DNA of 64,000 nt. Origin: Tanytarsus gracilentus (Eukaryota; Arthropoda; Insecta; Diptera; Chironomidae). The notes beneath the pieces are model-generated. The model was not told where the DNA came from, ran no database searches, and saw nothing but the letters and a program-made list of their open reading frames with translations. This document shows positions 48,437 through 60,701 of this stretch, piece after piece. Each line of letters starts with the position of its first letter. Positions within the stretch are counted from its first letter, which is position 1. The translations under genes and the position numbers were made by a program. Where the stretch lies: positions 124,001 to 188,000 of the forward strand of contig JAXRKN010000028.1 of assembly GCA_038502055.1 (NCBI GenBank), written 5' to 3'.

Positions 48437-51406
48437 AAAGAAAAATTATAAAAAAATATTTTCATTCAGTAAAGTGAATTTTTTTTTTATTTCGGCTCTT
48501 TCTCTCCGCACTCTCAGCTGATGCTTAAGTGATGCTGTAAGAAAGATGAATTGGAGGAGAGAAATGTTGTGATATTTTTGGAAGTTTTCACTACTTTTTA
48601 AAAACGAGTTTAACTCAAGGACGTGATCTGGAGCTGCAATTTTTTTTTTGCTTAAGATTTATGGTAAACTTTGCAGTTTTTCAAAATTTAATTGGTAAAA
48701 AATTTTGGCGATAAATTATTGTCGTTAATTTAACTTTAAATGAGCTGATGAAATTAAAAAAAATTAATACATTTTTCTTGTGTTGCAACTCAAAACATAA
48801 AAAATTAATTTCTTATTTCTTTGATTTCGTATCAATTTCATCTCCGCCACTTAAAATTGTCCGCCTCTTTTTTAATGAACCCATAAATTCCGCTTCAACT
48901 TATCAATCAATTTTTAATAGCATTTTTATGTACTCTTTTGATAATTTTTACCAGTTCAAGGATTGAAAAGTGATTAATGGACAAAAGTGAAACAACTACA
49001 TAAAATTTGTTAACCTGATTTTTTTACAGATCATCAACAAAAAAAACTCTATTTTAAAGTACTTCCATAATTTTCTCTGCATCGGATCCTTTAACATCGG
49101 TTGCACTCTCTTAAACTTAACCATCAACTTCCGCACATTCACTCAATTTGAAAAATATTCAAAATCACATGTTATAAGTTTAAATCTGTAATTACCTCTG
49201 AAATAATTTTTATTTTAAACCATTAAAATTGCAATTATTTGTGTGAGTTGCAAATCATTCCAAGCATGAAAGCCAGATGAAATCGAAATTTCTATAAACA
49301 AAACTGATCGTGCCCAATAGATAGATCGTAAACATTTAAAGGGTGTTAATGAATTTGTCATCAAAACATTTTTACGGGTGTCGATGATAATTCAATTAAC
49401 AGCAGATCTCACTTTTCATATGATGTCAATAAGTTGTTACGTCGAACACGGTTAGAGTCAAAAAACTAAAGTTTTGTATACAAGCAAATTAAACCCAGTT
49501 AGTAAAATAATTTTGTAACATCTTAAAATTCTCAATCAATTGTTTTAATTATTTTTCTTACTTAATTTTTTAAATTAAGAATTAATTTTAAAATATTCTT
49601 TTCTCGCTGGGTTTAATTTGAGGAAAATCAAATTCATTTTCAACCAAAATCGAAAAGCGAGAAATAAGAAAGAAAGCAAAACTTAAAAACTATTAAGCAA
49701 AATTATGCATCCATTAAGTCGAGCTATGAATGATTTTAAAACTGTAAGTGAGCATGCACATCATGTCATCGACACTTTTCAATATAAATCATAACAAAAC
49801 TTTTTTAATGTTTATCGAGCATAATATTTTTAATAACTTGTTATTTAAATTTTTGCGTTTTTGATGGCGGGAAAATTAAAATTGATAAAAACATTAAATT
49901 CAAAATTTGCCGTTAAATTTTTTATCAATTTTGTAAAATATTTTTGAGCACTCCCAAAAATCGATTGTACTATTTTTTGTTCAACAGCTTAAAAGCCATG
50001 ACGCTTCTCAAATTTCATTTCTTTTTTTTATTGTTAAATCTTTTAAGTCTTTTTTTTCGGTTGACTGGAATAGAAATAGAAATGATATGAAAGAAGAAAA
50101 GTGGTCAAGATGTAATCGAAAAGTGGGTTAATGTGCGAGCAAGTCTGTTAAAAACCTTTTCTTTTGGCCATTCGAGAGTAACACAAACAAAAAAATCTTA
50201 GCTCGATGTTTTTTGGATGTTAAAGGCCGGAATTTGGTGTTGTGGTTGGACATCGACATGGAATGAATATTAATTGGCATCATTACAACACTTTCGCGAA
50301 CAAGATCGAAAACATGAGAATGAAACAATAAAAAAATGCTGAAAACATAAAAATTCACTCGAAATGTTATCAAACTTCCAAAAATCAAAAAATTGCTTTC
50401 TGCACTTAACTTTTTTATGAGTCATTTAATCGAAAATCTCTTTCCGTCATTTTTTTTCTTTGTCGACTTTTAACGAATTCTCTCGTGTGTGCTTGAACAT
50501 GTGAGATGAATATTTATGACATCATTTAAATCTTAACGCTTTGATTAAAATTTTTGAATATATTTTATAAAAGTTTTCTTAAATCATTCTTAAAAAAACA
50601 AATCTAAAAATTTTGGTTTCTTTGAAATTAATATTTTAAAAATCTTCATGTTCGCCCAGCAACATCTTGTGAGAAAAAATTGACACCGTTTTACTATCTT
50701 TAGCCGTACAAAAGATTTCATTTAAAAATGAGCGCGGACAATGGAGTGTGATTGAGTAATAAAATTTTGCCAAAAAATTGTAGCTATCTTGAAGATAAAG
50801 AAGACATTATGCAACTGGTTTCCTACTAAGTGTCTCTTGAGATAATGTTAAAGACATTCGAGCTGAACATTTCTTTTTCTTTTCACTTCGAGATTATTTG
50901 AGAGTCAATGATTGATGGAGTTTTCGTACATCGACAGAAGAGCAATGAATTGTGATCCGGAGGTGTGACTGTCAAAATGATTTCCTATCAGTTTATGCAA
51001 AATAGCTTCGGAGAGAAATCTGTTGAATTTTAAAACTAAAATTTTCATTTATCTTTTAGTCACAGTAAAAAAATTTCGTTGTGTTACAAATTGTTTTTTT
51101 TTTCTATTTGATAACCAAGCGAATAAATTTTTGAGACAAATTGTTCTCATAAATAATAATAAATTATTTTGCATGATACGGTTGTTGATGACGTTCATGA
51201 TACGTTAAACATGAGAGATTTAAATGATTTTTAAAGCGTTTTTGCTCACAAGTTTCTTGTACAAGAAAAAGCTTTTTAATCAATAATCATAGCAGGCAAG
51301 TTAAAAATGAAAAACTTTCGGTTCATTAAAAAAATTTAAATTCACAAATATTAATTTTGAATTATGAATTAAAGTAGGCATCGATTTTTTTTCTAATTTT
51401 TTTTAG
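48437..51406. other. Intergenic, no coding gene recognised
   Basis: This 3-kb stretch must contain the untranslated first exon of the DUF229 gene. A strong splice acceptor (TTTTTTTTAG) ends at 51406, one base before the exon carrying that gene's ATG. Confidence 0.5.
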
Positions 51407-51407
51407 A

Positions 51408-53574
51408 ATGAGTGAGGAAGATAAAAATAAAAAATACCGAAAAATAGCTTCGTTGCTTGTTGGGACAGTTTTGGCAGCAACAATCGCATCCGTTTCGCTT
51501 GGTAGTGTAATCGGTACAAATAGTGATCTCCATAAACGTCAACATAAATCTCCTAAAAACTCAAGTCCTAAAGGTAAAAAAATTAAATATTTGCAAAGAT
51601 TCAAAATTAAACCTTAAATTTTTAGCAAATTATTTAGTCGACTCGAAGAAATGCAAAGTTCCAAATAGCAAACCATCGTCACTCAATGACAGAGAGAATA
51701 TTGAATATTTTCAAAAAATTCCGTTTAAATGTGACAGCACGGTTCCCTTAACTCAAACCGAAACGAAAGATAAAGTTGGCTTTCCGCTGGTTCTACAAAT
51801 TAAAGAAGACGCCGCAAAAGAATATTCAGTGACTGACATTGAAAAATTAAAATGCTGCTACAAGGTGATATCACGAAAAAATGATGATGAAAATGACATT
51901 TCAGAGGATTGTGAAGAGTAAGCTTTAAAATTAATATCCTACAAAGCTTTTTTAATTTTAAACTCTAAAAGTTTCAAAAGTGGTCATGAATTTAAGAATG
52001 CAATTGAGGCTGCCCACCTCTACATTGAATGTGAAGACGACGACGATCTAATTTATTCAAATGTTCACTCTTCAGTCATTCCCGTGTCAACATCAAGACG
52101 AGCCCTTTCAAGAAAATTTGTAGCTCCAGGTAAAATTTTACCTTACAGCGTGCTTTTGTGGGGAATTGCAGGACCATCACTCATGAGTTTAGAAAGAAGT
52201 TGGAAGCAGACTAAAAATTTTCTAACAACCGACAATCACTGGATTCACATGAAAGGATTTAGTAAAGTAAGAAATAAATCAAGAATAAATTTTTAATCTG
52301 CTTTAAACTCATGACAGACTGGTTCAAAATTTGACACACTTTACAGCATGTTGACTGGAAGATCTCCGCACGAAAAATATGGTGATTGTGATCCTAAGAG
52401 TGGAGGCTACTTAGATGGATGTGATTTTATTTGGAAGGACTTTCGAAAGGCTGGATACCACACTGGATATGGCGAAGATCAATTAAAACACAACACGTTC
52501 AACATGAACCATAAAGGCTTCAAAGATCCTCCAACTCATTCTTACTTTCGACCCGCTGAAATTGCCATTGAAGCTCTTCTAGATGCTGAAAAAACTTACA
52601 ATGATAAAATCGTCTGCTCAAGCATCAAATATTATCTCGAATATTTGTTTGGATTTAAGGAAAAACTTCAATCGTTTGATTCAATGTTCGGAGTTGTGAT
52701 TTCTAATTCATTCAATGAACTTCACCTTAGCAGTGCTGTCATGTCTGACTCAATCATGACGTCGTACTTAAAAAAGTCTGCGGATTTTTGGCACGCACAC
52801 GGACGAATGATTGTGGTTTTCTTCAGTGACGCCGCTCTTCGATTTGAAAAGGGAGAAGTAAAAAATTTGAAATAAATTTTAACGTTTTTAAAAAATTTAA
52901 AAATTTTATAGAAAGGATTTTACGAAGAGCGAATTCCGTTTCTTTACATTTGGCTTCCCGATGAATTTATCAAAGAACATCCTGCACTCGCGGCTCAATT
53001 AAGGAAGAACGCTGACAAATTATTTTCAGCTTACGATGTTTATCTTTTTCTTCGTCAAATTCTCAAGTTTTCTGTTCCTGACACTGAACTAGTAGCACCA
53101 GGCTGCAAGGCATGCAAAAGTTTATTTAATGCATTGCCAACTGAACGTGGATGTAAGGAGGCAAATATTCCACAAAAAATGTGTCCATGTGAACCCGATC
53201 CATTGAATCCTAATATTGAATCAAATCGAAGAGCACTTTTTCACGCCTTCGAAGATTTAACTGAGGCAAAGTGCAACGAAAAAATTGAATTGGTCAGTGT
53301 TAGTGATGTGAAAGTTGCGCCTTACGATGCCTACAACATGAGCTATTTGGTGAGATTTAAGACAACAAATTCGCTCGATGAACAGGAAGTTCTCATGAGC
53401 CGAAAACCTTTCACGATATTTTCAAATCCAAAGTTTGAAATTTTAGCGAAGAAAAATATTAACACCACGATTTGTCATGACCAGCGAGAAATAATTATGA
53501 CGAAATTATTAGAAAAAGTTACTGAGAACGACACGAACCAAGATTATTCAGATGTCAAATTGGGAATGAACTAA
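51408..53574 (+). CDS. DUF229 / sulfatase-fold protein lacking catalytic residues
   Basis: Exons 51408-51573, 51626-51917, 51972-52266, 52318-52857 and 52912-53574 total 1956 bp and 651 aa, a normal DUF229 length. A single N-terminal hydrophobic segment (about residues 13-37) suggests a type II membrane or secreted topology, followed by a Cys-containing ectodomain. Family landmarks are clear: MLTGRSPHE, CDFIWKDFRKAGYHTGYGED, the EERIPFLYIWLP block and a C-terminal cysteine-rich region. DUF229 proteins share the alkaline phosphatase/sulfatase fold and normally show GxDSxSR-like, THDD-like and SDHG motifs. Here these read GIAGPS (about 217-222), NSFNEL (381-386) and SDAA (421-424). Open frame and splice sites are intact, so this looks like a pseudoenzyme rather than a pseudogene. 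Confidence 0.88.
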
Positions 53575-53610
53575 ATTTTTTAATCAGTTACAAAAAGTTG
53601 AAAGAATGTC

Positions 53611-53616
53611 AATAAA
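53611..53616 (+). terminator. Poly(A) signal of the DUF229 gene
   Basis: AATAAA 37 nt past the stop codon. Confidence 0.6.
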
Positions 53617-53667
53617 TTTATCAAAAATTTTGACTATTTTAAAATACGAGATTCAACATTTAAACGA

Positions 53668-53673
53668 TTTATT
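53668..53673 (-). terminator. Candidate poly(A) signal of cryptochrome-2
   Basis: AATAAA on the minus strand 132 nt past the stop, in the 230-bp gap between two convergent genes. Confidence 0.45.
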
Positions 53674-53804
53674 AATCATAAAATATTTTTTTACATTTTT
53701 TAGTTGCTAATTTTTTTGTTTTCACGAATATTTAAACTTGATGAGGTTAAAATAGTTTTTAATTTAAAATATACAAAAACACACGTGACTAAAACTGTTT
53801 AAAT

Positions 53805-56800
53805 TCATTCGCCATCCTGTCGTTCATTTCCAAGATTATTCATTCGGAGTTCAATCGAATGCTGATCGGCCTCTTGCTGTGTCTCTGAAATCACCTGATG
53901 ATGTTGATGCTGACTTTGCGAATAATTATTGTACACGTTGTGATACTGAAATTGATTCTCATCATTCTCATCGAGAAATTGTTTGTGATGGTTGTTGTTC
54001 GTACTGCGGTGCTGCATCATGTTGTTTGTTCGTTGCTGCTGCGGTATTTGTGTACTAATTGTGTTAATTGTTGGAGTCGCGGGTGATTCACTATGATAGA
54101 TGACAACGGGCGAAGGATTATCAATATTTGAACGAGCTGTTGAGCACATGTAAGTGCCGGAGCTGTTGACCGACTTTAAAATGGTGGTCGGTGATGGACT
54201 GCTGTTAATTTGTTCAGCATTGGCGAGAGCAGAAGCTTGAGCTTTAGCGAGCATACTTAATATCGCAGAACCACCGCCATCAGGATTGGAAGCTAGTGGA
54301 GAACAAATAGTTTAATATGAAAATCATAAAATAATAAAACTTAAAATACGTCAAAAGCAACGTTTCGTAATTTACAAAAAAAAATATAAAAAAACAATTT
54401 CTTACTGTTGCGATATTTTGCAAGTTGCTGGTAAACTTGCTTCATTCGTTCCATGTTCATTCGACTAGCTGAAACGTGATTGATCATCGCCAAGGGATAA
54501 TCTTTACCGATTATGCATCTCGCAGCTTTTTGAACGGCTTCCGATGCAACCCTAAGAAAATATTTATTTTAGTTTTCTGATTAATTAAAAATATTTTAAA
54601 CTCACCATGGTTCATGGATGTATTTTGTAGGGAAGTTTTTAAGAGCCGGCACATATCTTCGAATGTAATCTCCTAAGATTAATGAAAAATATTAAAAACT
54701 GCTCAAAAAAATTAAAAATTAACCCTCACCATGTGGATCAGCTTTTCTTCCAAATTTAACCGGACAATAGCAGTGAAAAAATTGTTGAAAGAAGGAAGAG
54801 CAACTCAACCAAAGCCACATGCCGGCATTGACAGACCAATCAGCATCTAAAAGCAGTTCTTCAAACACTTTCATGCCTTCCTCCCAACTTATCCATAAAT
54901 TTCCTCGAGTTAAAAAGCAAGCGACTGCATGTCTCGCCAAATGATGAATCCAACCTTCTTCCCTCAACTGTGACATGATAGCATCAATCCACGGATATCC
55001 TGTTTGTCCGTTTGCCCACTTTGCAAGTGCTTCTGGATTTTTATCCCATGGAATTTGTACGCAAATCGGATTTCCTGTCATTTTATCGAAATTTGAATTT
55101 CTTGTTGCGCAACAGTAGAAAAATTCACGCCACAAAAGTTGACCGTGCAAACTTAGAGGTGGATTTGTCTTCTTAATTTTTTTATACAAGTCAGTGAGTT
55201 GCCAGTAGAAAAGTCTCGTTGAAAGGCATCCGAATCTGAGGTAAGGTGAAAGACCTGTTTGACTTGCCAGAAGTGATTGTGGCGTCATTTTCGGTCGTCC
55301 GAAACTTGCGACCCACGCTTTGCGCTCTAAGTGACGTTCAAGGCGAGCTGTGAAGGTATGAAAAATTAATTGGTAATTTAGGAATTTTTCGTAACTCACC
55401 TAAAGCTTCGGTTTCACCACCCACCCATACTGCATTCTTCAAACCCTCTGTTTCGAAGCCAAGTTCTTCGAGTGTGGGCACTCCATAAGCTTCATCGTGA
55501 TCTGAAAATTAAATGACGTAATTTAATTAATTTAAAAACAATCTCTATACGAAATTTATATCTTACCTTCATGAATGGGCGTTCGTGCATTTGCAATTGT
55601 TTCTTCTGTGATTGTTGGCTAAAAATAAATATTTAAAAATTTTAAAAACCATTAAAAATTAAATTTTACCTCAGACATTGGAGGTGGATCAAGTGAGGAA
55701 ATAATCGCTTGAAATTGATGGTAGGTAAGTGGAGATTTATCATTATTCTTCTCAATTATCCTGAAATTGACAAATCGTTAATAATTATTTGACGAATGCG
55801 TCATTAAATTTCTAAATTTACTTTTCTAATTTGTACAACGTGTGCGAAACTGCAGTGATGACTTCTATCTTTAGTTCCTTGCACATTTGAGTTATGTTGT
55901 GATCGCGAACACGTGAAAATGGCTCAGGATCTTCCTCAAATGTCAAGCATGTTGTTCCCCACTTTTTGAACAGCAACGGCAACTTCTCGGCTGGTTGTCC
56001 TCGAATAACAAATAAACGTGAGTTGAGACGTCGAAGGCTCTGATCTAAATCTTCAAGGCACTGAAGGAGAAATCTAAAAAAATTATTGGTTAAAATAATT
56101 AGTGATATTCTCCATAACAAAAAATTAATTACATAAGTGAATATAAAATGAGAACAATTGCAAGAAATAGCAGCATGAAAAAACTAAAACAAATCATGAA
56201 GCCATAGTTTTTTTGAAAATTACTTTTATCAACTTGATGCAAAAATATTCAAATTGCATTTAAAATTTTAAAAATAAAAATTAAGTAAAATGGTTTCTTC
56301 TATGGAATAAGCTTTTATTTTTTTTAAGAACAGAAAATTTAATACTTGGGTAAATTTCTTAAAAGAATGCACTATAACGTGAAACATTCTGCCCACTTGA
56401 AAATTTATGTAATTTTATTCTAATTTAGAAAATATTTTTATCTGCTATCGACTAAATTTTTTTAAAATTCTTTAGAATTGAGATGGGAGTCAACGTGATT
56501 TTAAATACTTGAAATTTATTAACTACTAATATACCATTCGCGTTATCATTTCCAAATGTCTAGAAAACGTAATCAAAATTGTCTTTTTGACGTCATACCG
56601 AGGGAGACGCTTGGAAATAAATTGTAAATTACATAAGATGAGAAAAAAATAAATAATATGAGACAAGTGAGTAGCAGTGAGAATCACATTAATAAAAACG
56701 TGATACGATTTTTTCTCTTCTCAAGTTTTTCTCGAAATTTCTCCAAATCTTTTCCAAAACATGAAATTATCTCTGACGAAGTTTCCATGATTGAATAACT

Positions 56801-57350
56801 CATGGAGTTTCTCAAGGATATTCTGAATTTTACCACTTGCAAAAATTTAATCGATTTAAGGACATAAAAAATATTTACCTCCACTTGTTAATGCCAACAT
56901 TACTGCTACCGGCGAACCATGGATCGACAAGAAAAATGCATCGGAATGTTGTTGCATTTTTTAATCCTAAATGACATAAGTGAATGAAAAATTAAGAAAA
57001 GTGGGAGAAGCTTCTGGAAAATGTAATTACCCTCTCGCAGTGCGGGGTTGTCATGAAGGCGAAGACCTGAAATATGAAAATTTTGTATGGGTTGAATAAG
57101 GAGGAAAGTTCATAATCAAAGGGGTGGGCTTAAAATCTTCAGGACATTTAAAACAGTTGAAAAATAAATTTAAACACGAGTAATTTATTTATGTCAGTGT
57201 TTTTGCGATAAAATCAATAAATTTAAATACGTTTAAGAGTTATATAAAATTTGCGTACGAACCTTTTCTGAACCAGTGAACCAGATGTTTCTCTTTTTTT
57301 GATTGTTGCGGCTGCACAGTTGGAGGAGTTTGACCTGTCGTCATGGTCAT
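53805..57350 (-). CDS. Cryptochrome-2, vertebrate-type circadian repressor
   Basis: Eleven exons: 57263-57350, 57031-57066, 56879-56966, 55822-56073, 55670-55760, 55567-55618, 55400-55501, 54730-55347, 54606-54672, 54406-54551 and 53805-54292. They give 2028 bp and 675 aa with every phase matching. The photolyase-homology region starts at HLVHWFRKGLRLHDNPAL and includes the FAD-binding core (LSPYLRFGCLS, WREFFYCCA, GYPWIDAIMSQL, WIHHLARHAVACFLTRG) and the signature MWLWLSCSSFFQQFFHCYCP. The helix NMERMKQVYQQL precedes the tail. That tail (about 160 aa, Ser/Gln/Asn/His-rich) is lineage-variable. The motifs match insect CRY2, the nuclear repressor of CLOCK:CYCLE that is absent from Drosophila melanogaster, rather than the light-sensing CRY1. 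It is unlikely to be a (6-4) photolyase because of the long tail and CRY2-specific surface sequence. Confidence 0.93.
56074..56878. other. Largest intron of cryptochrome-2
   Basis: An 805-bp intron. A short open frame at 56684-56884 overlaps the end of the next exon but shows no domain. Confidence 0.6.
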
Positions 57351-58590
57351 TTTAAATAGACTTTATGTAAAGTATTTTTTTTAATTATTCACAAATTTTG
57401 ATTTTTTATTTTTACAGGTTTTTGCACTGGTTAAAATTATTAATTTTTTTGTTCTTCTGTTTTGTTTCAATTTATGCGGACACTGTTGCACAATATTTTT
57501 TTATTCGTTCAGAATTATTCTCAGTAAAATTATGCAATTTATAATTTACATTCACTTTGTATTCGTTCAGCTATAATTCAATGCAATTTTATTCAAAATG
57601 TAATTTTCTTGGTAATTTTTCACACACTCTTCAACACATTGAATTTTTTTGTTTTCACACTTGATAATTTTTTTAGGTGATACTTCAATACTCGATTCAG
57701 GCTTTAAAGTCTTCTTGAATTAAATTTAAATTAGTAAACGAATAAATTAAAGATCACGACTAAATAAGATCTTTAAGAATGAATTTTTTTAAAATGAATA
57801 ATGTCTTTTAATTTGATCAAAAAAAATCAATTCAATTTGGTTAGAACAAATTTAAAGAGCGTAAAAAATTTAAAATTAAAATGATCAATTAAATTAATTT
57901 TAAAAGAAATCAAATCACAGAATTAATTCTTAATTCATTCAGATTTTGTCAAACCATCAATTTAATTTATTTAAAATAATTTTCATACTTGATTACAAAT
58001 TTTTACTCCAACTCATTAATGAAATTTCACTTTCACTTAAAATCCTTTAAGTTTTTATCACAAAACTGTAATAAAAACTTTTGTTGAATGAAAAATTCAA
58101 TAAATATATAATTTAAACTATTTTTTTAACTTCCGAACAGGCTGAAGTTTGCTAACAGACTGAATGAAATTTCGCACTGGAAGCAAATGTTTTGAGTCGA
58201 AATAAAAATAATCGCATTGCTCGCAACGTGACTGTGTTTTTTCTGTTCTTCAATTACATCACGGGATTCGTTCGAAAGTGCTGAAAAAAATAAACTCTCC
58301 ATATTCTAATGTAAGCTGTAAAATTGTGTGACGCACATGTTTGAATTCAATGAGATTTTCCATTCAAATTATCCAGTCACGTTGATACTGCCGTGCACAT
58401 ATAAAAAGAGAGAGAGGAAGAGAGCGACATTACTCGATGAGATTTTATGCAAAAAATTACGAAACTTGGAAAAAATAATTCATTGCATTCAGAAATTTTT
58501 AATGAAATTTTAAAAACCACTTGTTGAACAATAAAAATTACATCCGTAGAAAATTCCTTACAACTGACATTAATAATTCTAAAACTAAAC
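57351..58590. promoter_or_regulatory. Upstream region of cryptochrome-2 with two E'-box-like sites
   Basis: This gap between cry2 and the upstream BCS1 gene must hold the cry2 promoter. CACGTT, a non-canonical E'-box known to respond to CLOCK:CYCLE in insects, occurs at 58378-58383 (+) and 58225-58230 (-), about 150 bp apart and 0.9-1.0 kb from the ATG. A six-base match is weak evidence. Confidence 0.3.
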
Positions 58591-58596
58591 TTTATT
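58591..58596 (-). terminator. Poly(A) signal of BCS1
   Basis: AATAAA on the minus strand 37 nt past the stop codon. Confidence 0.6.
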
Positions 58597-58632
58597 CATA
58601 ATAATGTCCTTACAAAATCAACGAGTTATATA

Positions 58633-60064
58633 TTAATTCTTCCAAAGTTCACGGAAACTTTCAACAACCTCATTCTGGGTTGACAATTTATGAATCATGA
58701 AGTATCCTTGAATCATTGCTGGACTAACATTTTTCTTTTCACTGAAAACATTATGTGCAAAAGCTGTTGAATATTTATTGACATCCGGTCCATTATAGAA
58801 TCGTCGATACATTTGCTCGAGTTGATGTTCCGTACAATAGCCAATGTACTCTTTCAAATCAACTCGACCCGGTCGAATTAATGCAGCGTCGAGTCGTTCT
58901 AAATAATTAGTCGTCATAAAAACGATTCTTCCTTCAGATGACGCAACGCCATCGAGTGCATTAAGCAATCCGCTTAGTGTTACTCGATTCAAGCCCCGAT
59001 ATGCAGCCTTTTGTTGTTCATCTACATCTTCGCGATTAACAAAAGCGGCATCAATGTCCTCGAGGAGTATAATTGTTTGCTGTGGTGCGATGCTGTAAAA
59101 CAAAATTAAACAATGAAATTTTTTAAACTTATGCAACACTCACTTTAAAAGTCCGTTAAGACGAGAATCGTCCATAGCTCGATTAGACATGTTGAGGAGA
59201 CAAATGCCATATTCAAGTTCACCAGCGAGGGCAGTGACAAATGAAGATTTACCACAACCGGGTGGGCCATGTAGGAGATACCCGCGTCGATAAGGAATTC
59301 CACGCTCGGCATACCATTTTGGACTTTGAATGAACTCTTTACAGTCATTTGATATTCTTTCAGAGATGCCAGTGTCCAAGACTACACTATTCAGAGGTCT
59401 TCTTGCTCGGGGATGACCGAAAGGCTTCCAATCATTTGTATCAGCTGTGTACATTATCGTTTTACCCTCAGTCGACTTGAGAGCAAGTTGACGTGCTGAA
59501 ATGGGAATTAATATATACTTTATCATCCTTAAATGATCACTGACTCACCTTCTTCGAGCATTTTAAAATAAATATTTTTATCACGACCGAAAGCAGTTAG
59601 TGTCACTGTCTCCCATGGAACGCCCATATGAAGATCCAGCGTGTGTGATTCACGAGTTCTCTCAACTTTAATCCATGTACCACCGTAAAACATGATGTGT
59701 GTTCCCGTGCTCGGTATAAATTCATATTTTGTCTGTATATGACCAGAATCCTTTTGAAGGAAAGAAGTTTCAACGCTGAGATGTTGAGTTTGTTTTGCTC
59801 CTCTTTGTGTAATCCATTGAAGGAGCCATTGATAAGACTTGTCACGACATGGCACTTCGAGAGTGATCATAAAATGTCTCCGAAAGAGAATTAATGCACC
59901 TTGAGACGCTCTTCGAAGAAATGCAGCACCGACACCTAAAAATAAAAATTTTAAGTTTTCTTGGAGTTTAAAAAAATTGAAAAATTACCTAAAGCAAATA
60001 TTCCGGAGCCAGCACCGAAATAAGGATTATCACCCAGTGCACTAAAGTACTCAGTAATGGTCAT
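58633..60064 (-). CDS. Mitochondrial chaperone BCS1 (AAA ATPase)
   Basis: Exons 59989-60064, 59549-59935, 59144-59495 and 58633-59092 total 1275 bp and 424 aa, close to the 420 aa usual for the family. BCS1 sits in the inner mitochondrial membrane and inserts the Rieske iron-sulfur protein into complex III. Visible in order are an N-terminal hydrophobic helix (GAGSGIFALGVGAAFL) followed by basic residues acting as an internal targeting signal. A BCS1-specific region comes next, containing PCRDKSYQWLLQW. The AAA domain has Walker A GPPGCGKSS (about residue 231), Walker B ILLEDID, MTTNYLERLDAALIRPGRVD with sensor and arginine-finger positions, and the C-terminal subdomain. All key motifs are intact. 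It is transcribed in the same direction as cry2, 1.3 kb upstream. Confidence 0.95.
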
Positions 60065-60426
60065 TTTGGTGTCGATTAATTAAAGTTTCATAACTTTTGT
60101 TATCTTCAAATATTTTTCTTGAGTTTGTTTTTGTTTTTAATTTTCACAAAGTCCAATTTGATTGCGTTTGATTCCCCCTAAAAAAAATGCCGCCTAAAAA
60201 AGTTAATTTTATGAATTAAAGCGTGAAAGTAGAAGAAATATGTGAATAAAATATTAATTTTTAAATCTACTTTCTTTCATATTTAAAAATTTCCTTTTGA
60301 ATTTCAACAAAAATTTTCCATTTTAAAAAATCAAAACAAATCCGCTGAACATCAGAAAGCTCTGTTTAAAATTAAGCACATCTGGCAACACAAAAATTTT
60401 CACAGGAAAAAATTTCTCTTTCTCGG

Positions 60427-60699
60427 TCAGTTTTCATTCTATGCATAAGAGTTGAATTTAATTTTACGCAAGATAATTTTGGTGTTTTAAATAAAATTCG
60501 CTTTTTGAGTGTTTTAGGTTAAAAAGTGAACAAAGCAAACCAAGAAAATCAAATCTAATTAAACCACGTGAACGTAATTAGTTTTGAGGAAAATAATATT
60601 TTACAAAGAAATTCCTTAAAGATGTCTGTGAAAATTTTCTAGCATTATTAAATGGTTAAAAACTGCAACTAATCGTATTAACATTTGGGTGATTGACAG
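60427..60699 (+). other. Candidate untranslated first exon of a rightward gene
   Basis: A TCAGTT initiator at 60427-60432 is followed by leader-like sequence rich in AAAGTGAA-type words. A strong splice donor, GACAG|GTGAGT, falls at 60699/60700. It would start about 365 bp from the BCS1 ATG on the opposite strand, making a divergent promoter. No coding partner exon was found in the remaining 3.3 kb, so the gene body would lie beyond the window. Confidence 0.35.
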
Positions 60700-60701
60700 G
60701 T

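Noticed and set aside
53898..54086. Leu/Val-rich plus-strand frame
   Set aside because: It is antisense to the Gln/Asn/His-rich tail of cryptochrome-2.
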